From Methylosinus sp. PW1 (GTDB taxonomy: Bacteria > Pseudomonadota > Alphaproteobacteria > Rhizobiales > Beijerinckiaceae): a DNA stretch of 64,000 nt. Position numbers and translations under genes: made by a program. The stretch lies in assembly GCF_000745215.1 (NCBI RefSeq), contig NZ_JQNK01000009.1, forward strand, positions 1,736,001-1,800,000, in the 5' to 3' direction. The notes beneath the pieces were generated by a model, which did no database searches, was not told the DNA's origin, and was given only the letters and a program-made list of their open reading frames with translations. Every line of letters starts with the position of its first letter. The stretch's first letter is position 1. Positions 16,246-24,911 of this stretch are shown piece by piece.

Positions 16246-17772
16246 ATGGGCGAGGGCGCAGCAGCGGCCGATGGCCCCGATTTCTCGCTCGGCGTCAACG
16301 TCGCCAATATTGCCGACGGCGCCATTCTCTCCGGCCGCGTCGGCGCCGCGCCGGCGCTGCTGATCCGCCGCGGCGATGAATTCTCCATCATCGGCTCCGC
16401 CTGCACCCATTATCAGGGTCCGCTCGGCGAGGGGCTGGTCGTCGCCGACACGATCCGCTGCCCCTGGCATCACGCCTGCTTCAGCCTGCGCGACGGACGG
16501 GCGCTGCGGGCGCCGGCGCTCGACCCCATTCCATGCTGGCGCGCGGAAAGACGCGGCGATCTCCTCTTCGCCATGGAGACGATCGATCCCCAGGCGCCAG
16601 AGCGCGCGGCGCCGCCGACGCTCGGACGCGTCGTCATCATCGGCGGCGGAGCGGCCGGGCTCGCCGCCGCCCATGAGCTGCGCGAGGAGGGCTATTCCGG
16701 TTCGCTGGTCATGGTCAGCGCCGACGCCGCCGCCCCCTATGACCGCCCCAATCTGTCAAAGGATTATCTCGCCGGCTCGGCGCCGGAAGACTGGCTGCCG
16801 CTGCGCCCGCGCGCTTATTACGAGGAGCGGCGCATCGAGCTGCTGTTGGCGACACGCGTGCGCGCGATCGACCCCAGGGCGCGGCTGGTCTCACTCGAGC
16901 ATGGCGAGCCGCTACGCTATGACGCGCTGCTGCTGGCGACCGGCGCCGAGCCGGTGCGCCTGACAATTCCCGGCGCCGGGCTGCCGCATGTGCATTATCT
17001 GCGCAGCCTCGCCGACAGCCGCGCGCTCATCGCCGCGGCGGCGCGCGCCTCGCGCGTCGCGGTGATCGGGGCGAGCTTCATCGGCCTCGAGGCCGCCGCG
17101 GCGCTGCGCGAGCGCGGGCTCGAGGTCCATGTCGTGGCGCCGGATGCGACGCCCATGCAGAAGACGCTGGGCGAGGACATAGGCCGGCTGGTGCGCGCGA
17201 CGCATGAGGCGCATGGCGTCGTCTTTCATCTTTGCGAGAGCGTCGTCGCCATCGGCGAGGATCATGTCGCTCTGGCGAGCGGCGCGCGCGTTCCGGCGGA
17301 TCCCGTCGTCGTCGGCGTCGGCGTGCGCCCGCTCACGACGCTCGCCGAGGAGGCCGGCCTCGCCGTCGATCACGGCGTCCTCGTCGACGAATATCTCGAA
17401 ACCAGCGCTCCGAACGTCTTCGCCGCCGGCGATATCGCGCGCTGGCCGGATCGCCGCAGCGGCGAGCGGATCAGAATCGAGCATTTCGTCACCGCCGAGC
17501 GCCAAGGGCAGACGGCGGCGCGCAATATTCTCGGCGCGAAGGAGCCCTTCGAGGCCCCGCCCTTCTTCTGGAGCCGCCATTACGACATGACCATCGCCTA
17601 TGTCGGGCACGCCGGCGCCTGGGATCGCGTCGAGATCGTCGGCGACCTCGAGAAGAGGGATTGCATCGTGACCTATTTCTCGCGGGATCACAGAATGGCG
17701 ATAGCGACGATCGGCCGCGATCTGGACAATCTACGCGTGGAAGCCGAGCTGGAAGCGTCGACTGGCGGTTGA
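16246..17772 (+). CDS. Rieske [2Fe-2S]-FAD/NAD(P) oxidoreductase fusion (AIFM3/ferredoxin-reductase-like)
   Basis: Residues about 15-110 are a Rieske domain with C-T-H at about 53-55 and C-P-W-H-H at about 75-79. Residues about 125-505 are a class I pyridine-nucleotide disulfide-oxidoreductase fold with FAD motif I-I-G-G-G-A-A-G near 130, NAD motif V-I-G-A-S-F-I-G near 270 and the second FAD block N-V-F-A-A-G-D-I-A near 390. This order matches AIFM3-like proteins and fused ferredoxin reductase-ferredoxins. It probably moves electrons from NAD(P)H to an unidentified acceptor. No oxygenase gene lies beside it. Confidence 0.87.
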   Translation: MGEGAAAADGPDFSLGVNVANIADGAILSGRVGAAPALLIRRGDEFSIIGSACTHYQGPLGEGLVVADTIRCPWHHACFSLRDGRALRAPALDPIPCWRAERRGDLLFAMETIDPQAPERAAPPTLGRVVIIGGGAAGLAAAHELREEGYSGSLVMVSADAAAPYDRPNLSKDYLAGSAPEDWLPLRPRAYYEERRIELLLATRVRAIDPRARLVSLEHGEPLRYDALLLATGAEPVRLTIPGAGLPHVHYLRSLADSRALIAAAARASRVAVIGASFIGLEAAAALRERGLEVHVVAPDATPMQKTLGEDIGRLVRATHEAHGVVFHLCESVVAIGEDHVALASGARVPADPVVVGVGVRPLTTLAEEAGLAVDHGVLVDEYLETSAPNVFAAGDIARWPDRRSGERIRIEHFVTAERQGQTAARNILGAKEPFEAPPFFWSRHYDMTIAYVGHAGAWDRVEIVGDLEKRDCIVTYFSRDHRMAIATIGRDLDNLRVEAELEASTGG

Positions 17773-18149
17773 GCGAGCATAGTCTGCACGCGGATGACGC
17801 ATTCGACTTCGATTCGAGATATGCGCTCGGCCCATTCTTCTACCGAGCCATGGCCGGTTCTTTCTGGGACGCGCCCACAGCCTGGCCGAGCAAGTCAAAC
17901 GGCGACGGCGACGGCCGCTCGATTTTCGAGCGTAGTTCTACGTAGCAGTCGCGACAAATATTTATGCCCAGATTTAGTGACGCTTGGTTAGGAATTAGTT
18001 GCGACGGGTAGAGCATTGATGTATACCCGCAAATGTCTTTGCGGTCGAAACGGCGCTGACTTGCCCGCCCCGAGCTTGCCGGGCTTTCCCCGTCGACCGC
18101 GCCGTGTCAGGACTTCCGGCGCCGAAACGAGAAAGTGAAGAGTGAAGAT
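17773..18149. promoter_or_regulatory. Long AT-containing leader upstream of mucR
   Basis: This 377-base gap has no convincing gene. Its 3' half (about 17935-18045) is distinctly AT-richer than the surroundings, with TA steps such as ACAAATATTTATG and GGAATTAGTTG, and a TACGTA palindrome near 17938. MucR/Ros proteins bind AT-rich DNA with TpA steps and often repress their own gene, so an autoregulatory site here is a reasonable inference. Confidence 0.35.
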
Positions 18150-18560
18150 ATGACATCGACGAACAACATCGAACTCGCGGCCGACATCGTTTCCGCCTAT
18201 GTGAGCAATAATTCGGTTCCCGCCGGCGATCTTCCGGGCCTCATCAATGAAGTCTATGGCGCGCTGATGCGGGTCGGCTCCGGCGTCGTCGTCGAGCCGG
18301 CGGAAGCGCCCAAGCCCGCCATTTCGGTGCGCAAGTCGGTGACGAACGACTTCATCATCTGCCTGGAAGACGGCAAGAAGTTCAAGTCTCTCAAGCGCCA
18401 TCTGCGCACGCAATACGGTCTCTCGCCGGAAGAATATCGCGAGAAGTGGGGTCTTGCGGCCGATTATCCGATGGTCGCTCCGAATTACGCCAAGGCGCGC
18501 TCCACCCTCGCCAAGCAGATGGGCCTCGGCCAGCAGCGTCGCCGCCGCGGCGGCCGCTGA
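18150..18560 (+). CDS. mucR: MucR/Ros family transcriptional regulator
   Basis: A 136-residue H-NS-like global regulator typical of Rhizobiales, controlling exopolysaccharide, motility and other genes. The N-terminal half (1-55) mediates oligomerisation; the C-terminal Ros-type finger is at about 67-120 ([17 protein letters not shown]). Only part of the classical Cys2His2 set is kept: C is followed by L-E-D instead of a second Cys, and the second His position is Gln (R-T-Q-Y-G). Related metal-free family members are known. ATG 18150 is used; GTG 18135 would add five residues. Confidence 0.92.
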   Translation: MTSTNNIELAADIVSAYVSNNSVPAGDLPGLINEVYGALMRVGSGVVVEPAEAPKPAISVRKSVTNDFIICLEDGKKFKSLKRHLRTQYGLSPEEYREKWGLAADYPMVAPNYAKARSTLAKQMGLGQQRRRRGGR

Positions 18561-18788
18561 TCCCGAACGACTGATGAAGGCGCGCCGCGAGTTCGGCGCG
18601 CCCATAGGTTGCAGGCCGCGCCGCAGCCGCTTCGTCAAATCGTATTTTTTAAATTCTTTCCGCCCGCTTTCGCCTAGAGCGAGGGTGTGCGAGGAAACGA
18701 CGCCGGACCCGCGTCCGGCTCGCAACACGGCCGCTCCGGCGGCCGTGGCCGCTCGATTGTTGTCACTAGAGGCGAATGGGGGAAGCTC

Positions 18789-19373
18789 ATGCGGCGTATC
18801 GCAGTTGCTCTGTGCATTTCATTCATGGGTTGCTCGGCCGGGTCTGCGTACGAAACAGGGGGCTTGGCCGGATTGTTCGATTTGAGTCCGCGTGGACAGC
18901 AGCAGCCGGCCGACGGCCGGCCGCAGGCGACCGCAGTCGCCCGCGAGATCGTGTCCTACCCCGGCGGCTATTCGCCCGGCACCATCGTCGTCTCGACCAA
19001 TGAGCGGCGGCTCTATTATGTGCTCGGCAATAATCAGGCGATCCGCTATGGCGTCGGCGTCGGACGGCCGGGCTTCGAATGGACCGGCACGCGCGTCGTC
19101 TCCAGCAAGCGCGAATGGCCGGATTGGACGCCGCCCGCGCAAATGCTGCGCCGCCGCCCCGATCTGCCGCGCCATATGCAGGGCGGCCTCACCAATCCGC
19201 TCGGCGCGCGGGCCATGTATCTCGGCGGCTCGCTCTACCGCATCCACGGCTCCAACGAGCCCGAGACCATCGGCCAGGCCGTCTCCTCCGGCTGCATCCG
19301 CATGACAAATGAGGATGTCGTCGACCTCTATGAGCGCGTGCGCGTCGGCGCGCGAGTCATCGTCACCCGCTGA
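18789..19373 (+). CDS. L,D-transpeptidase (YkuD/ErfK family)
   Basis: A periplasmic peptidoglycan cross-linking enzyme of 194 residues. The N-terminal signal has L-C-I-S-F-M-G-C-S-A, a possible lipobox, so it may be a lipoprotein. The YkuD domain covers about 55-194, with the catalytic motif H-G-S-N-E-P near 150 and S-S-G-C-I-R-M near 167, where the Cys is the nucleophile. The start follows GGAAGCTC. A clear terminator follows the stop. The upstream gap 18561-18788 shows no further gene. Confidence 0.9.
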   Translation: MRRIAVALCISFMGCSAGSAYETGGLAGLFDLSPRGQQQPADGRPQATAVAREIVSYPGGYSPGTIVVSTNERRLYYVLGNNQAIRYGVGVGRPGFEWTGTRVVSSKREWPDWTPPAQMLRRRPDLPRHMQGGLTNPLGARAMYLGGSLYRIHGSNEPETIGQAVSSGCIRMTNEDVVDLYERVRVGARVIVTR

Positions 19374-19392
19374 TCTCCAAATCCGTAAGATC

Positions 19393-19430
19393 GCGCGCCG
19401 AGCGCCCGAAAGGGTTCGGCGCGCTTTTTT
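19393..19430 (+). terminator. Rho-independent terminator after the L,D-transpeptidase gene
   Basis: A perfect 9-bp stem (GCGCGCCGA with TCGGCGCGC) encloses a second CCC-GAAA-GGG stem-loop and is followed by six T residues at 19425-19430. It lies 20 bases after the transpeptidase stop and overlaps the very end of the convergent DUF971 gene. Confidence 0.88.
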
Positions 19431-19806
19431 ATCGCTCGCCCGGACGGTCCCGATCCAGGCCCTTTTCCGCGAGCTCCTGCTCATAGGCGGCGAAATCCGC
19501 CGCGCCGCCGGCGCCGAGCTCATGGAGATAGCCCCAAGTGTAGATGCCGGTGTTGTGGAGATCGTCGAAATCCAGCCGCACGGCGTAATGGCCGACCGGC
19601 GCGACGCCGATTATGGCGACATTGCGCTTGCCGCCCACGGTCTTGCGCTCCTCCGGCGAATGGCCCTGCACCTCGGCCGAGGGGCTGCGCACTCGCAAAT
19701 GCTCGGCCGAAAGATCATAGCTCGCCCCATTCTCGAAGCTCACTTTGAGCTTCCGCCCCTCTTCCATCAGGCGTATTTCGCTCGGCCAAATATCCGCGTC
19801 GGCCAT
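19429..19806 (-). CDS. DUF971 domain-containing protein
   Basis: A 125-residue protein of the DUF971 family (gamma-butyrobetaine hydroxylase-like N-terminal fold), probably a small beta-rich metal-binding module; function in bacteria is not settled. Typical motifs are [35 protein letters not shown] and [11 protein letters not shown] 19806 has a GGGAGAAG ribosome-binding site; longer in-frame starts lack support. In many proteobacteria it lies near moaA or Fe-S genes, and here moaA is divergent from it. Confidence 0.87.
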   Translation of the reverse strand: MADADIWPSEIRLMEEGRKLKVSFENGASYDLSAEHLRVRSPSAEVQGHSPEERKTVGGKRNVAIIGVAPVGHYAVRLDFDDLHNTGIYTWGYLHELGAGGAADFAAYEQELAEKGLDRDRPGER

Positions 19807-19946
19807 GGTCTTCTCCCGATCGTCTGGTCGGCCGCCCGCCCCGCCGCATCGATACCTTGGGGCTTCACGCGCGGCCATTCCGTCAATATATAGGAACCTC
19901 CCTTGGAGCCTATACGCAGGACGGGACGCCGCAAACGGTCGACTAT

Positions 19947-20987
19947 ATGAATCCGCATCCGAAAATCGCCTATGATCCGACGGCCCCCGCGCCGCTCGTC
20001 GACCCGTTCGGACGGGCCGTCTCCTACTTGCGCGTATCGGTGACGGATCGTTGCGATTTCCGCTGCGTCTACTGCATGTCCGAGCACATGCAATTTTTGC
20101 CCCGCCGCGACCTGCTGACGCTGGAGGAATTGGACCGGCTCTGCACGGCCTTCATCGAGCGGGGGACGCGCAAGCTGCGCATCACCGGCGGCGAGCCCTT
20201 GATGCGCCGCGACATTCTCTCGCTGTTCGAGCGTCTCTCGCGCCATCTGCTCTCCGGCCGGCTGGAGGAGCTGACGCTCACCACCAATGGCTCGCAGCTC
20301 GAGCGCTTCGCGCAGGCGCTGGTAGATTGCGGCGTCAAGCGCGTCAATGTCTCGCTCGACACGCTGGATCGGGAGCGTTTCCGACAATTGACGCGCACCG
20401 GCGACCATGAGCGCGTTCTCGCCGGCGTCGACGCCGCGCTCCGCGCCGGCCTCGAGGTGAAGCTCAACGCCGTGGCGCTGAAAGGCGTCAATGAGGACGA
20501 GTTCGTCGCGCTGACGCGATTCGCCCATGAGCGCGGCATGGACATGACCTTCATCGAGGTGATGCCGCTCGGCGAGATCGACGGCGGCGAGCGCGTCGAC
20601 CAATACATCCCGCTGACTTTGGTCCGCGAGCGTCTGGCCGAGCGCTTCACGCTCACGGAGATCGACTATCGCAGCGGCGGCCCGGCCCGCTACATGCGCG
20701 TCGCCGAGACCGGCGGGCGCGTCGGCTTCATCACGCCGCTCTCGCATAATTTCTGCGAATCCTGCAATCGCGTGCGCGTCACCTGCACCGGCACGCTGTT
20801 CATGTGCCTCGGCCAGGAGGACGCCGCCGATCTGCGCGCGCCGCTGCGCGCCGATCCGACCGACGCCTCGCTCAACGCCGCCATAGACGAGGCGATCGCG
20901 CGCAAGCCCAAGGGCCATGATTTCATCATCGACCGCTCGACGCGCGCGCCGGCCGTGGCGCGGCATATGAGCACGACCGGGGGATGA
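19947..20987 (+). CDS. moaA: GTP 3',8-cyclase MoaA (molybdenum cofactor biosynthesis)
   Basis: Radical-SAM enzyme for the first step of Moco synthesis. The 346-residue protein has the radical-SAM cluster motif C-D-F-R-C-V-Y-C-M near 40, R-I-T-G-G-E-P-L near 81, and the second cluster ligands C-E-S-C-N-R-V-R and the third Cys in F-M-C-L-G near 275-298. It ends in T-T-G-G, the double Gly needed for activity. ATG 19947 gives the usual N-terminus; an upstream TTG at 19857 is unlikely. Its stop overlaps the start of a solute-binding-protein gene. Confidence 0.95.
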   Translation: MNPHPKIAYDPTAPAPLVDPFGRAVSYLRVSVTDRCDFRCVYCMSEHMQFLPRRDLLTLEELDRLCTAFIERGTRKLRITGGEPLMRRDILSLFERLSRHLLSGRLEELTLTTNGSQLERFAQALVDCGVKRVNVSLDTLDRERFRQLTRTGDHERVLAGVDAALRAGLEVKLNAVALKGVNEDEFVALTRFAHERGMDMTFIEVMPLGEIDGGERVDQYIPLTLVRERLAERFTLTEIDYRSGGPARYMRVAETGGRVGFITPLSHNFCESCNRVRVTCTGTLFMCLGQEDAADLRAPLRADPTDASLNAAIDEAIARKPKGHDFIIDRSTRAPAVARHMSTTGG

Positions 20988-21751
20988 TCCGGCGCCTCGT
21001 CGCCGCCGCGGCGGCCATCGCCCTTCTCCTGTGCCCGGCCGCCGCCGAGCCGCGCCATTTGCGCGTCGCCAGCGAAGGCGCGCGGCCGCCCTTCAACTAT
21101 CTCGACGCCAATAATCAGCTCGCCGGATTCGAGATCGATCTGACGCGCGAGATCTGTCGCCGCATAGAGGCCGATTGCGTCTTCGTCACGCAGGAGTGGG
21201 AGAGCCTCGTCCTCGGGCTCGAGAACCGTCAATATGATCTTGTCGTCTCCGCCATGGAGATCAATGAGGAGCGGCTGCGCAGAATCGACTTCTCCAAGCC
21301 CTACGCCCATACGCCCTCGGCGCTGATCGCGCAGCGGCAATCGGCGCTCGTGAGCGCCGACCCGAAAGCGCTGCAGGGCGCCCGCATCGGCGTCGTCGCG
21401 GATGGGCCGCAGCAGGCCTATGCGGAGGACAAGCTCAAGGAGAGCGAGGTGCAGCGCTATGCGACGCTCGAGGCCGCCATGCTGGACCTCGCCGAGGGGC
21501 GCGTGGACGTCGTCGCGGAGGAAAAGCTCGCGGCCATGGATTTTCTGCGCGAGCGCAAGGAAGGGCGCTGCTGCCGCATCATCGCCGATCTGCCGCAGGA
21601 CGCGGCCTATTTCGGCGGCGGCTTCGGCTATGGCCTGCGCAAGGGCGCCACGGAGCTGAAGAGCGCGATAGACGCCGCGCTCGACGCGATCGTCGCCGAT
21701 GGAACCTATCGCGCGATCCGCAGCAAATATTTCGATTTCGACATACGCTGA
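20984..21751 (+). CDS. Periplasmic solute-binding protein, family 3 (amino-acid type)
   Basis: A 255-residue SBP_bac_3 protein. A signal peptide of about 21 residues ends P-A-A-A-E; the ligand-binding fold follows with [24 protein letters not shown] and I-D-F-S-K-P-Y. No permease or ATPase gene accompanies it, so it may serve a distant transporter. Its ATG overlaps the moaA stop (ATGA), which is an unusual pairing because the ligand signature is for polar amino acids or opines rather than molybdate. Confidence 0.85.
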   Translation: MIRRLVAAAAAIALLLCPAAAEPRHLRVASEGARPPFNYLDANNQLAGFEIDLTREICRRIEADCVFVTQEWESLVLGLENRQYDLVVSAMEINEERLRRIDFSKPYAHTPSALIAQRQSALVSADPKALQGARIGVVADGPQQAYAEDKLKESEVQRYATLEAAMLDLAEGRVDVVAEEKLAAMDFLRERKEGRCCRIIADLPQDAAYFGGGFGYGLRKGATELKSAIDAALDAIVADGTYRAIRSKYFDFDIR

Positions 21752-21816
21752 GCGGATGCAGGCGGGCCTGAGGCTTGCTTCCCCGCTCTCGCATCTCACC
21801 CGCAGAGGACCGACAA

Positions 21817-22692
21817 ATGACCGAGCTGACCGTCGCCTTCATCGGATTGGGCGTGATGGGCTATCCCATGGCCGGCCATCTCGTCACGCGCGGCGGGCGC
21901 AAGGTCGTCGTCTATAATCGCACGGCGGAGAAAGCCGAGCGCTTCGCCGCGCAATTTTCCGCGCGGACGGCGCCGACGCCCCGCCTCGCCGCCGAGGGCG
22001 CGGATTTCGTCTTCTCCTGCGTCGGCAATGACGATGATCTACGCCAGGTGACGATCGGCGAGGACGGCGCCTTTCGCGCGCTGAAGGCCGGCGCGGTCTT
22101 CGTCGACCACACCACCGCCTCGGCGGAGGTCGCGCGCGAGCTCTATTCTCACGCCAAAAAGGGCGGCTTCGGCTTTCTCGACGCGCCGATCTCCGGCGGC
22201 CAGTCCGGCGCCGAGAATGGCGCGCTCACGGTGATGTGCGGCGGCGACGCGGAGGATTTCGCCCGCGTCGAGCCCGTGCTCGCCGCCTATGCGCGCGCCA
22301 GCCGGCTGATGGGGCCGTCCGGCGCCGGGCAGCTCACCAAAATGGTCAATCAGATCTGCATCGCCGGCCTCGTCCAGGGCCTCGCCGAAGCGCTGGATTT
22401 CGCCAGCCGCGCCGGGCTGGACGGAGCGGCGGTCGTCGATCTCATCAAGAATGGCGCGGCGCAATCCTGGCAGATGGAGAATCGCCACAAGACCATGCTC
22501 GCCGGCGAATATGATTTCGGCTTCGCGGTCGAATGGATGCGCAAGGACCTCGGCATCTGCTTCGCCGAGGCCCGCCGCAATGGCGCCAGCCTGCCGGTCG
22601 CCGCGCTGGTCGATCAATTCTACGCCGAGGTGGAGAATATGGGAGGCCGACGCTGGGATACGTCGAGCCTGATGGCGCGGCTGCGCAGATAG
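21817..22692 (+). CDS. Beta-hydroxyacid dehydrogenase family (3-hydroxyisobutyrate dehydrogenase-like) NAD(P) oxidoreductase
   Basis: A 291-residue member of the 3-hydroxyacid dehydrogenase/GlyR family. The Rossmann motif F-I-G-L-G-V-M-G-Y-P-M-A lies at residues 7-18, the substrate motif D-A-P-I-S-G-G-Q-S-G-A near 120, the catalytic Lys in G-Q-L-T-K-M-V-N-Q near 172 and the C-terminal K-D-L-G motif near 240. Substrate (3-hydroxyisobutyrate, tartronate semialdehyde or succinic semialdehyde) cannot be decided. ATG 21817 has AGAGGA upstream. Confidence 0.9.
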   Translation: MTELTVAFIGLGVMGYPMAGHLVTRGGRKVVVYNRTAEKAERFAAQFSARTAPTPRLAAEGADFVFSCVGNDDDLRQVTIGEDGAFRALKAGAVFVDHTTASAEVARELYSHAKKGGFGFLDAPISGGQSGAENGALTVMCGGDAEDFARVEPVLAAYARASRLMGPSGAGQLTKMVNQICIAGLVQGLAEALDFASRAGLDGAAVVDLIKNGAAQSWQMENRHKTMLAGEYDFGFAVEWMRKDLGICFAEARRNGASLPVAALVDQFYAEVENMGGRRWDTSSLMARLRR

Positions 22693-22798
22693 GGCGCAGC
22701 CGGCGAGAATGAAAAGCGCGAGCGCGGCCGCCAACCGGAGGCGGATGCGCGAATCGGAGCGCGCTTTCAAATCCTTCGGCGAGTGTTATGGTCGCGCC

Positions 22799-22818
22799 GG
22801 ACCTGGGGAGGTCCAGGT
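22799..22818 (+). promoter_or_regulatory. Alternative hairpins in the leader of the bufferin-type operon
   Basis: GGACCT-GGGG-AGGTCC (22799-22814) and ACCTGG-GGAGGT-CCAGGT (22801-22818) are two perfect, mutually exclusive 6-bp hairpins. A further stem CTCTCG...CGAGAG follows just before the ribosome-binding site at about 22856. The arrangement could be a post-transcriptional switch or only a compact palindrome serving as a protein-binding site. Confidence 0.4.
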
Positions 22819-22866
22819 CACGCTCTCTCGCCCTCCGGGACTCGAGAGCGAGGATGGGAGAAAAAA

Positions 22867-23097
22867 ATGAAAGCCAAGATCGTTTCGGGCTCGACCATCG
22901 CCGCAGCGGCGATCGCTCTGGCGCTCGCGGGCGGCGTTTCGACGCAGGCTTCCGCCAAGCATTCCAAACACGTCTGCAATATGGAAAAAGGCCAGTGCGG
23001 CGGCAAGACGAAGTGCATGACCAAAAAGGGCGTCTGCAAGCACCACAAGGGGCATAAGGCCTCCTGTAGCGCCAAGGGTTCCTGCGCCGGCCGTTGA
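22867..23097 (+). CDS. Bufferin-type Cys-rich RiPP precursor (BufA-like)
   Basis: A 76-residue peptide with a Sec signal peptide at about 1-30 (ending T-Q-A-S-A) and a short Lys/His/Cys-rich mature part. Six Cys lie at residues 37, 44, 50, 57, 67 and 73, several in K-G-x-C context (K-G-Q-C-G, K-G-V-C, K-G-S-C-A), like the E-G-K-C-G core of bufferins. It is followed by a DUF692 enzyme and a DUF2063 partner, the BufB-BufC pair that converts core Cys into thiooxazole-type heterocycles to make copper-binding peptides. GGGAGA precedes ATG 22867. That this peptide is modified and binds copper is inference from family and context. Confidence 0.8.
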   Translation: MKAKIVSGSTIAAAAIALALAGGVSTQASAKHSKHVCNMEKGQCGGKTKCMTKKGVCKHHKGHKASCSAKGSCAGR

Positions 23098-23186
23098 GCC
23101 GATCGAAGCCGTCGATCGCGCGCCATGCGGGGCGCGATCGATTCTCGCGGCGGGGGCGGCGCGAAAGAGCATTTGGAGCGCGAGAG

Positions 23187-24032
23187 ATGAGCAGACCCGC
23201 CCCATTGGGACACGGCCTCGGACTGCGGCCGATCTATTACGATGAAATTCTCTCGACGCGCCCCGCCGTCGACTGGTTCGAGATCATCTCGGAAAACTAC
23301 ATGATCGGCGGCGGCCGGCCGACCGCCATGCTGGAGCGCGTGCGCGCCGATTATCCGATCGTCATGCATGGCGTCGCAATGTCGCTCGCCTCCACCGATC
23401 CGCTAGATTTCGATTATCTGCGCGAGCTGAAAGCGCTGGCCGAGCGCGTGGAGCCGGCCTTTGTCTCCGACCATCTCGCCTGGACCGGCGTGCATGGCGT
23501 GACGCTGCACGATCTCCTGCCGATTCCCTATACGGAGGAAGCGCTCGCCCATGTCGCCGAGCGGGTGATGCGCGTGCAGGATTTTCTCGGCCGGCGGCTC
23601 GTCGTCGAGAACGCCTCCACCTATGTCGCCTTTCGCGAATCCGAGATGAGCGAATGGGCCTTCGTCAATGAGCTGGCGCGGCGCGCCGACTGCCTGCTGC
23701 TGCTCGACGTCAACAATGTCTTCGTCTCGAGCTTCAATCACGGCTTCGACGCCAATGCGTTCATCGACGCCATAGACCCGGATCGCGTGGCGCAATTCCA
23801 TATGGCCGGCCATACCGACAATGGCACGCATCGCATCGACACGCATGACCAGCCGGTCTGCGACGAGGTGTGGGCGCTCTATGAGCGCGCGCGGCGGCGC
23901 TTCGGCGCGGTCTCCACCATGATCGAGCGCGACGATAATTTCCCGCCCTTCGACGAATTGCTCGCAGAGCTCGGCCATATGCGCGAGATCGCCGCGCGCA
24001 TAGACGCCGAAAGCGCAAGGAGCGCCGCATGA
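23187..24032 (+). CDS. DUF692 multinuclear iron oxygenase (BufB-like, MbnB-related)
   Basis: A 281-residue TIM-barrel enzyme of the DUF692 family, which uses a multi-iron centre and oxygen to modify peptide Cys residues. Candidate metal ligands are His61 (V-M-H-G), Asp95-His96 (V-S-D-H-L-A-W), Glu141 (V-V-E-N-A-S) and Asp174 (L-L-L-D-V-N-N), with further His in H-M-A-G-H-T-D and D-T-H-D. The start at 23187 follows TTGGAGCG. The stop overlaps the partner gene by ATGA, showing tight coupling. Bufferin BufB is preferred over methanobactin MbnB because the precursor upstream is a long, signal-peptide-bearing type. Confidence 0.88.
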   Translation: MSRPAPLGHGLGLRPIYYDEILSTRPAVDWFEIISENYMIGGGRPTAMLERVRADYPIVMHGVAMSLASTDPLDFDYLRELKALAERVEPAFVSDHLAWTGVHGVTLHDLLPIPYTEEALAHVAERVMRVQDFLGRRLVVENASTYVAFRESEMSEWAFVNELARRADCLLLLDVNNVFVSSFNHGFDANAFIDAIDPDRVAQFHMAGHTDNGTHRIDTHDQPVCDEVWALYERARRRFGAVSTMIERDDNFPPFDELLAELGHMREIAARIDAESARSAA

Positions 24033-24820
24033 GGCTCGCCGAGCTGCAGGCCCTGTTCCAGGCCGGCGTGCTGGCCGGCGCCGAGGATGGCGCGCGCATT
24101 CTCGAATCGGTGAAGAATTCGCGCCAAGCCGACCGCACCACGCTTTTCGGCGTCTATGTGAACGCCTATCGCGCGAGGCTCGCCGAATTTCTGGCGGCGG
24201 ATTTCCCCGCCGTTCGCGCGCTGATCGGCGAAACGGCCTTCGACGCGCTCGCCGACGCCTATATCGGCGCGCAGCCCTCGCGCGAGCGCAACGCGCGCTG
24301 GTACACGACGCGCTTTCCCGACTTCCTGCGCGAGCAGGACGAATGGCGCGACAATGCGCGGGCGATCGACCTCGCTCTGCTCGAGCGCGCGCTCACCGAT
24401 GCTTTCGACGCGCCCGACGCCGAGCCGCTGGCGATCGCCGAGCTCGCCGCCTTCGCGCCCGAGCAATGGCCGCGCCTCTCCTTCGCCTTTCATCCGAGCC
24501 TCATCGTGCTGGAGCTGGAGGAAGGGACGATCGCGACGCATGAGGCGGCGATGGAGCAGCAGGACCTGCCGCCGCGCGGCGAGGGCCACGGCCATGTCGC
24601 GATCTGGCGCGCCGATCTCGACTCCGTCCATTGCGAATTGGAGGCGGACGAGGCCATGGCGCTGTCGCTGGCGATGGAAGGCCACGCTTTCGGCGACATC
24701 TGCCAAATGGCCGCCTTCCGCGATCACGCCGACGCCTCGCCCGAGCGCCTGGCGCAAATGCTCACCGGCTGGTTCCAGGAAGGGCTGGTGGTGGCTGCAA
24801 AGGTGGACGAAGAGGGCTGA
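24029..24820 (+). CDS. DUF2063 / HvfC-BufC family partner protein (MbnC-like)
   Basis: A 263-residue protein whose N-terminal DUF2063 domain (about 1-95) has the typical L-Q-x-L-F-Q-A-G-V-L, F-G-V-Y-x-N-A-Y-R-A-R-L and D-F-P-A-V-R-A-L-I-G motifs. Such proteins form a heterodimer with DUF692 enzymes and present the precursor leader. The C-terminal half is less conserved. ATG 24029 overlaps the DUF692 stop. No DoxX-type membrane protein follows; the next gene is a helicase. Confidence 0.87.
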   Translation: MRLAELQALFQAGVLAGAEDGARILESVKNSRQADRTTLFGVYVNAYRARLAEFLAADFPAVRALIGETAFDALADAYIGAQPSRERNARWYTTRFPDFLREQDEWRDNARAIDLALLERALTDAFDAPDAEPLAIAELAAFAPEQWPRLSFAFHPSLIVLELEEGTIATHEAAMEQQDLPPRGEGHGHVAIWRADLDSVHCELEADEAMALSLAMEGHAFGDICQMAAFRDHADASPERLAQMLTGWFQEGLVVAAKVDEEG

Positions 24821-24911
24821 CGCGATCTCCACATTCGGGGGCATATCGAGAATCGGACGGTGATTCGCCATCCGTTCTCCTATATTCTCCCCGCTTCGAA
24901 GGAGAATCGCC

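Noticed and set aside
22039..22770. Minus-strand frame beginning with a lipoprotein-like signal (L-A-G-C) in the gap after the dehydrogenase gene
   Set aside because: The leader looks real over about 30 residues, but the rest is antisense to the dehydrogenase and has no early stop that would make a small lipoprotein. Kept only as a possible fossil.
22867..24820. Methanobactin (mbn) operon
   Set aside because: The precursor is a 76-residue Sec-exported six-Cys peptide rather than a short methanobactin precursor, and no mbn transport or TonB genes are adjacent; the bufferin type fits better.
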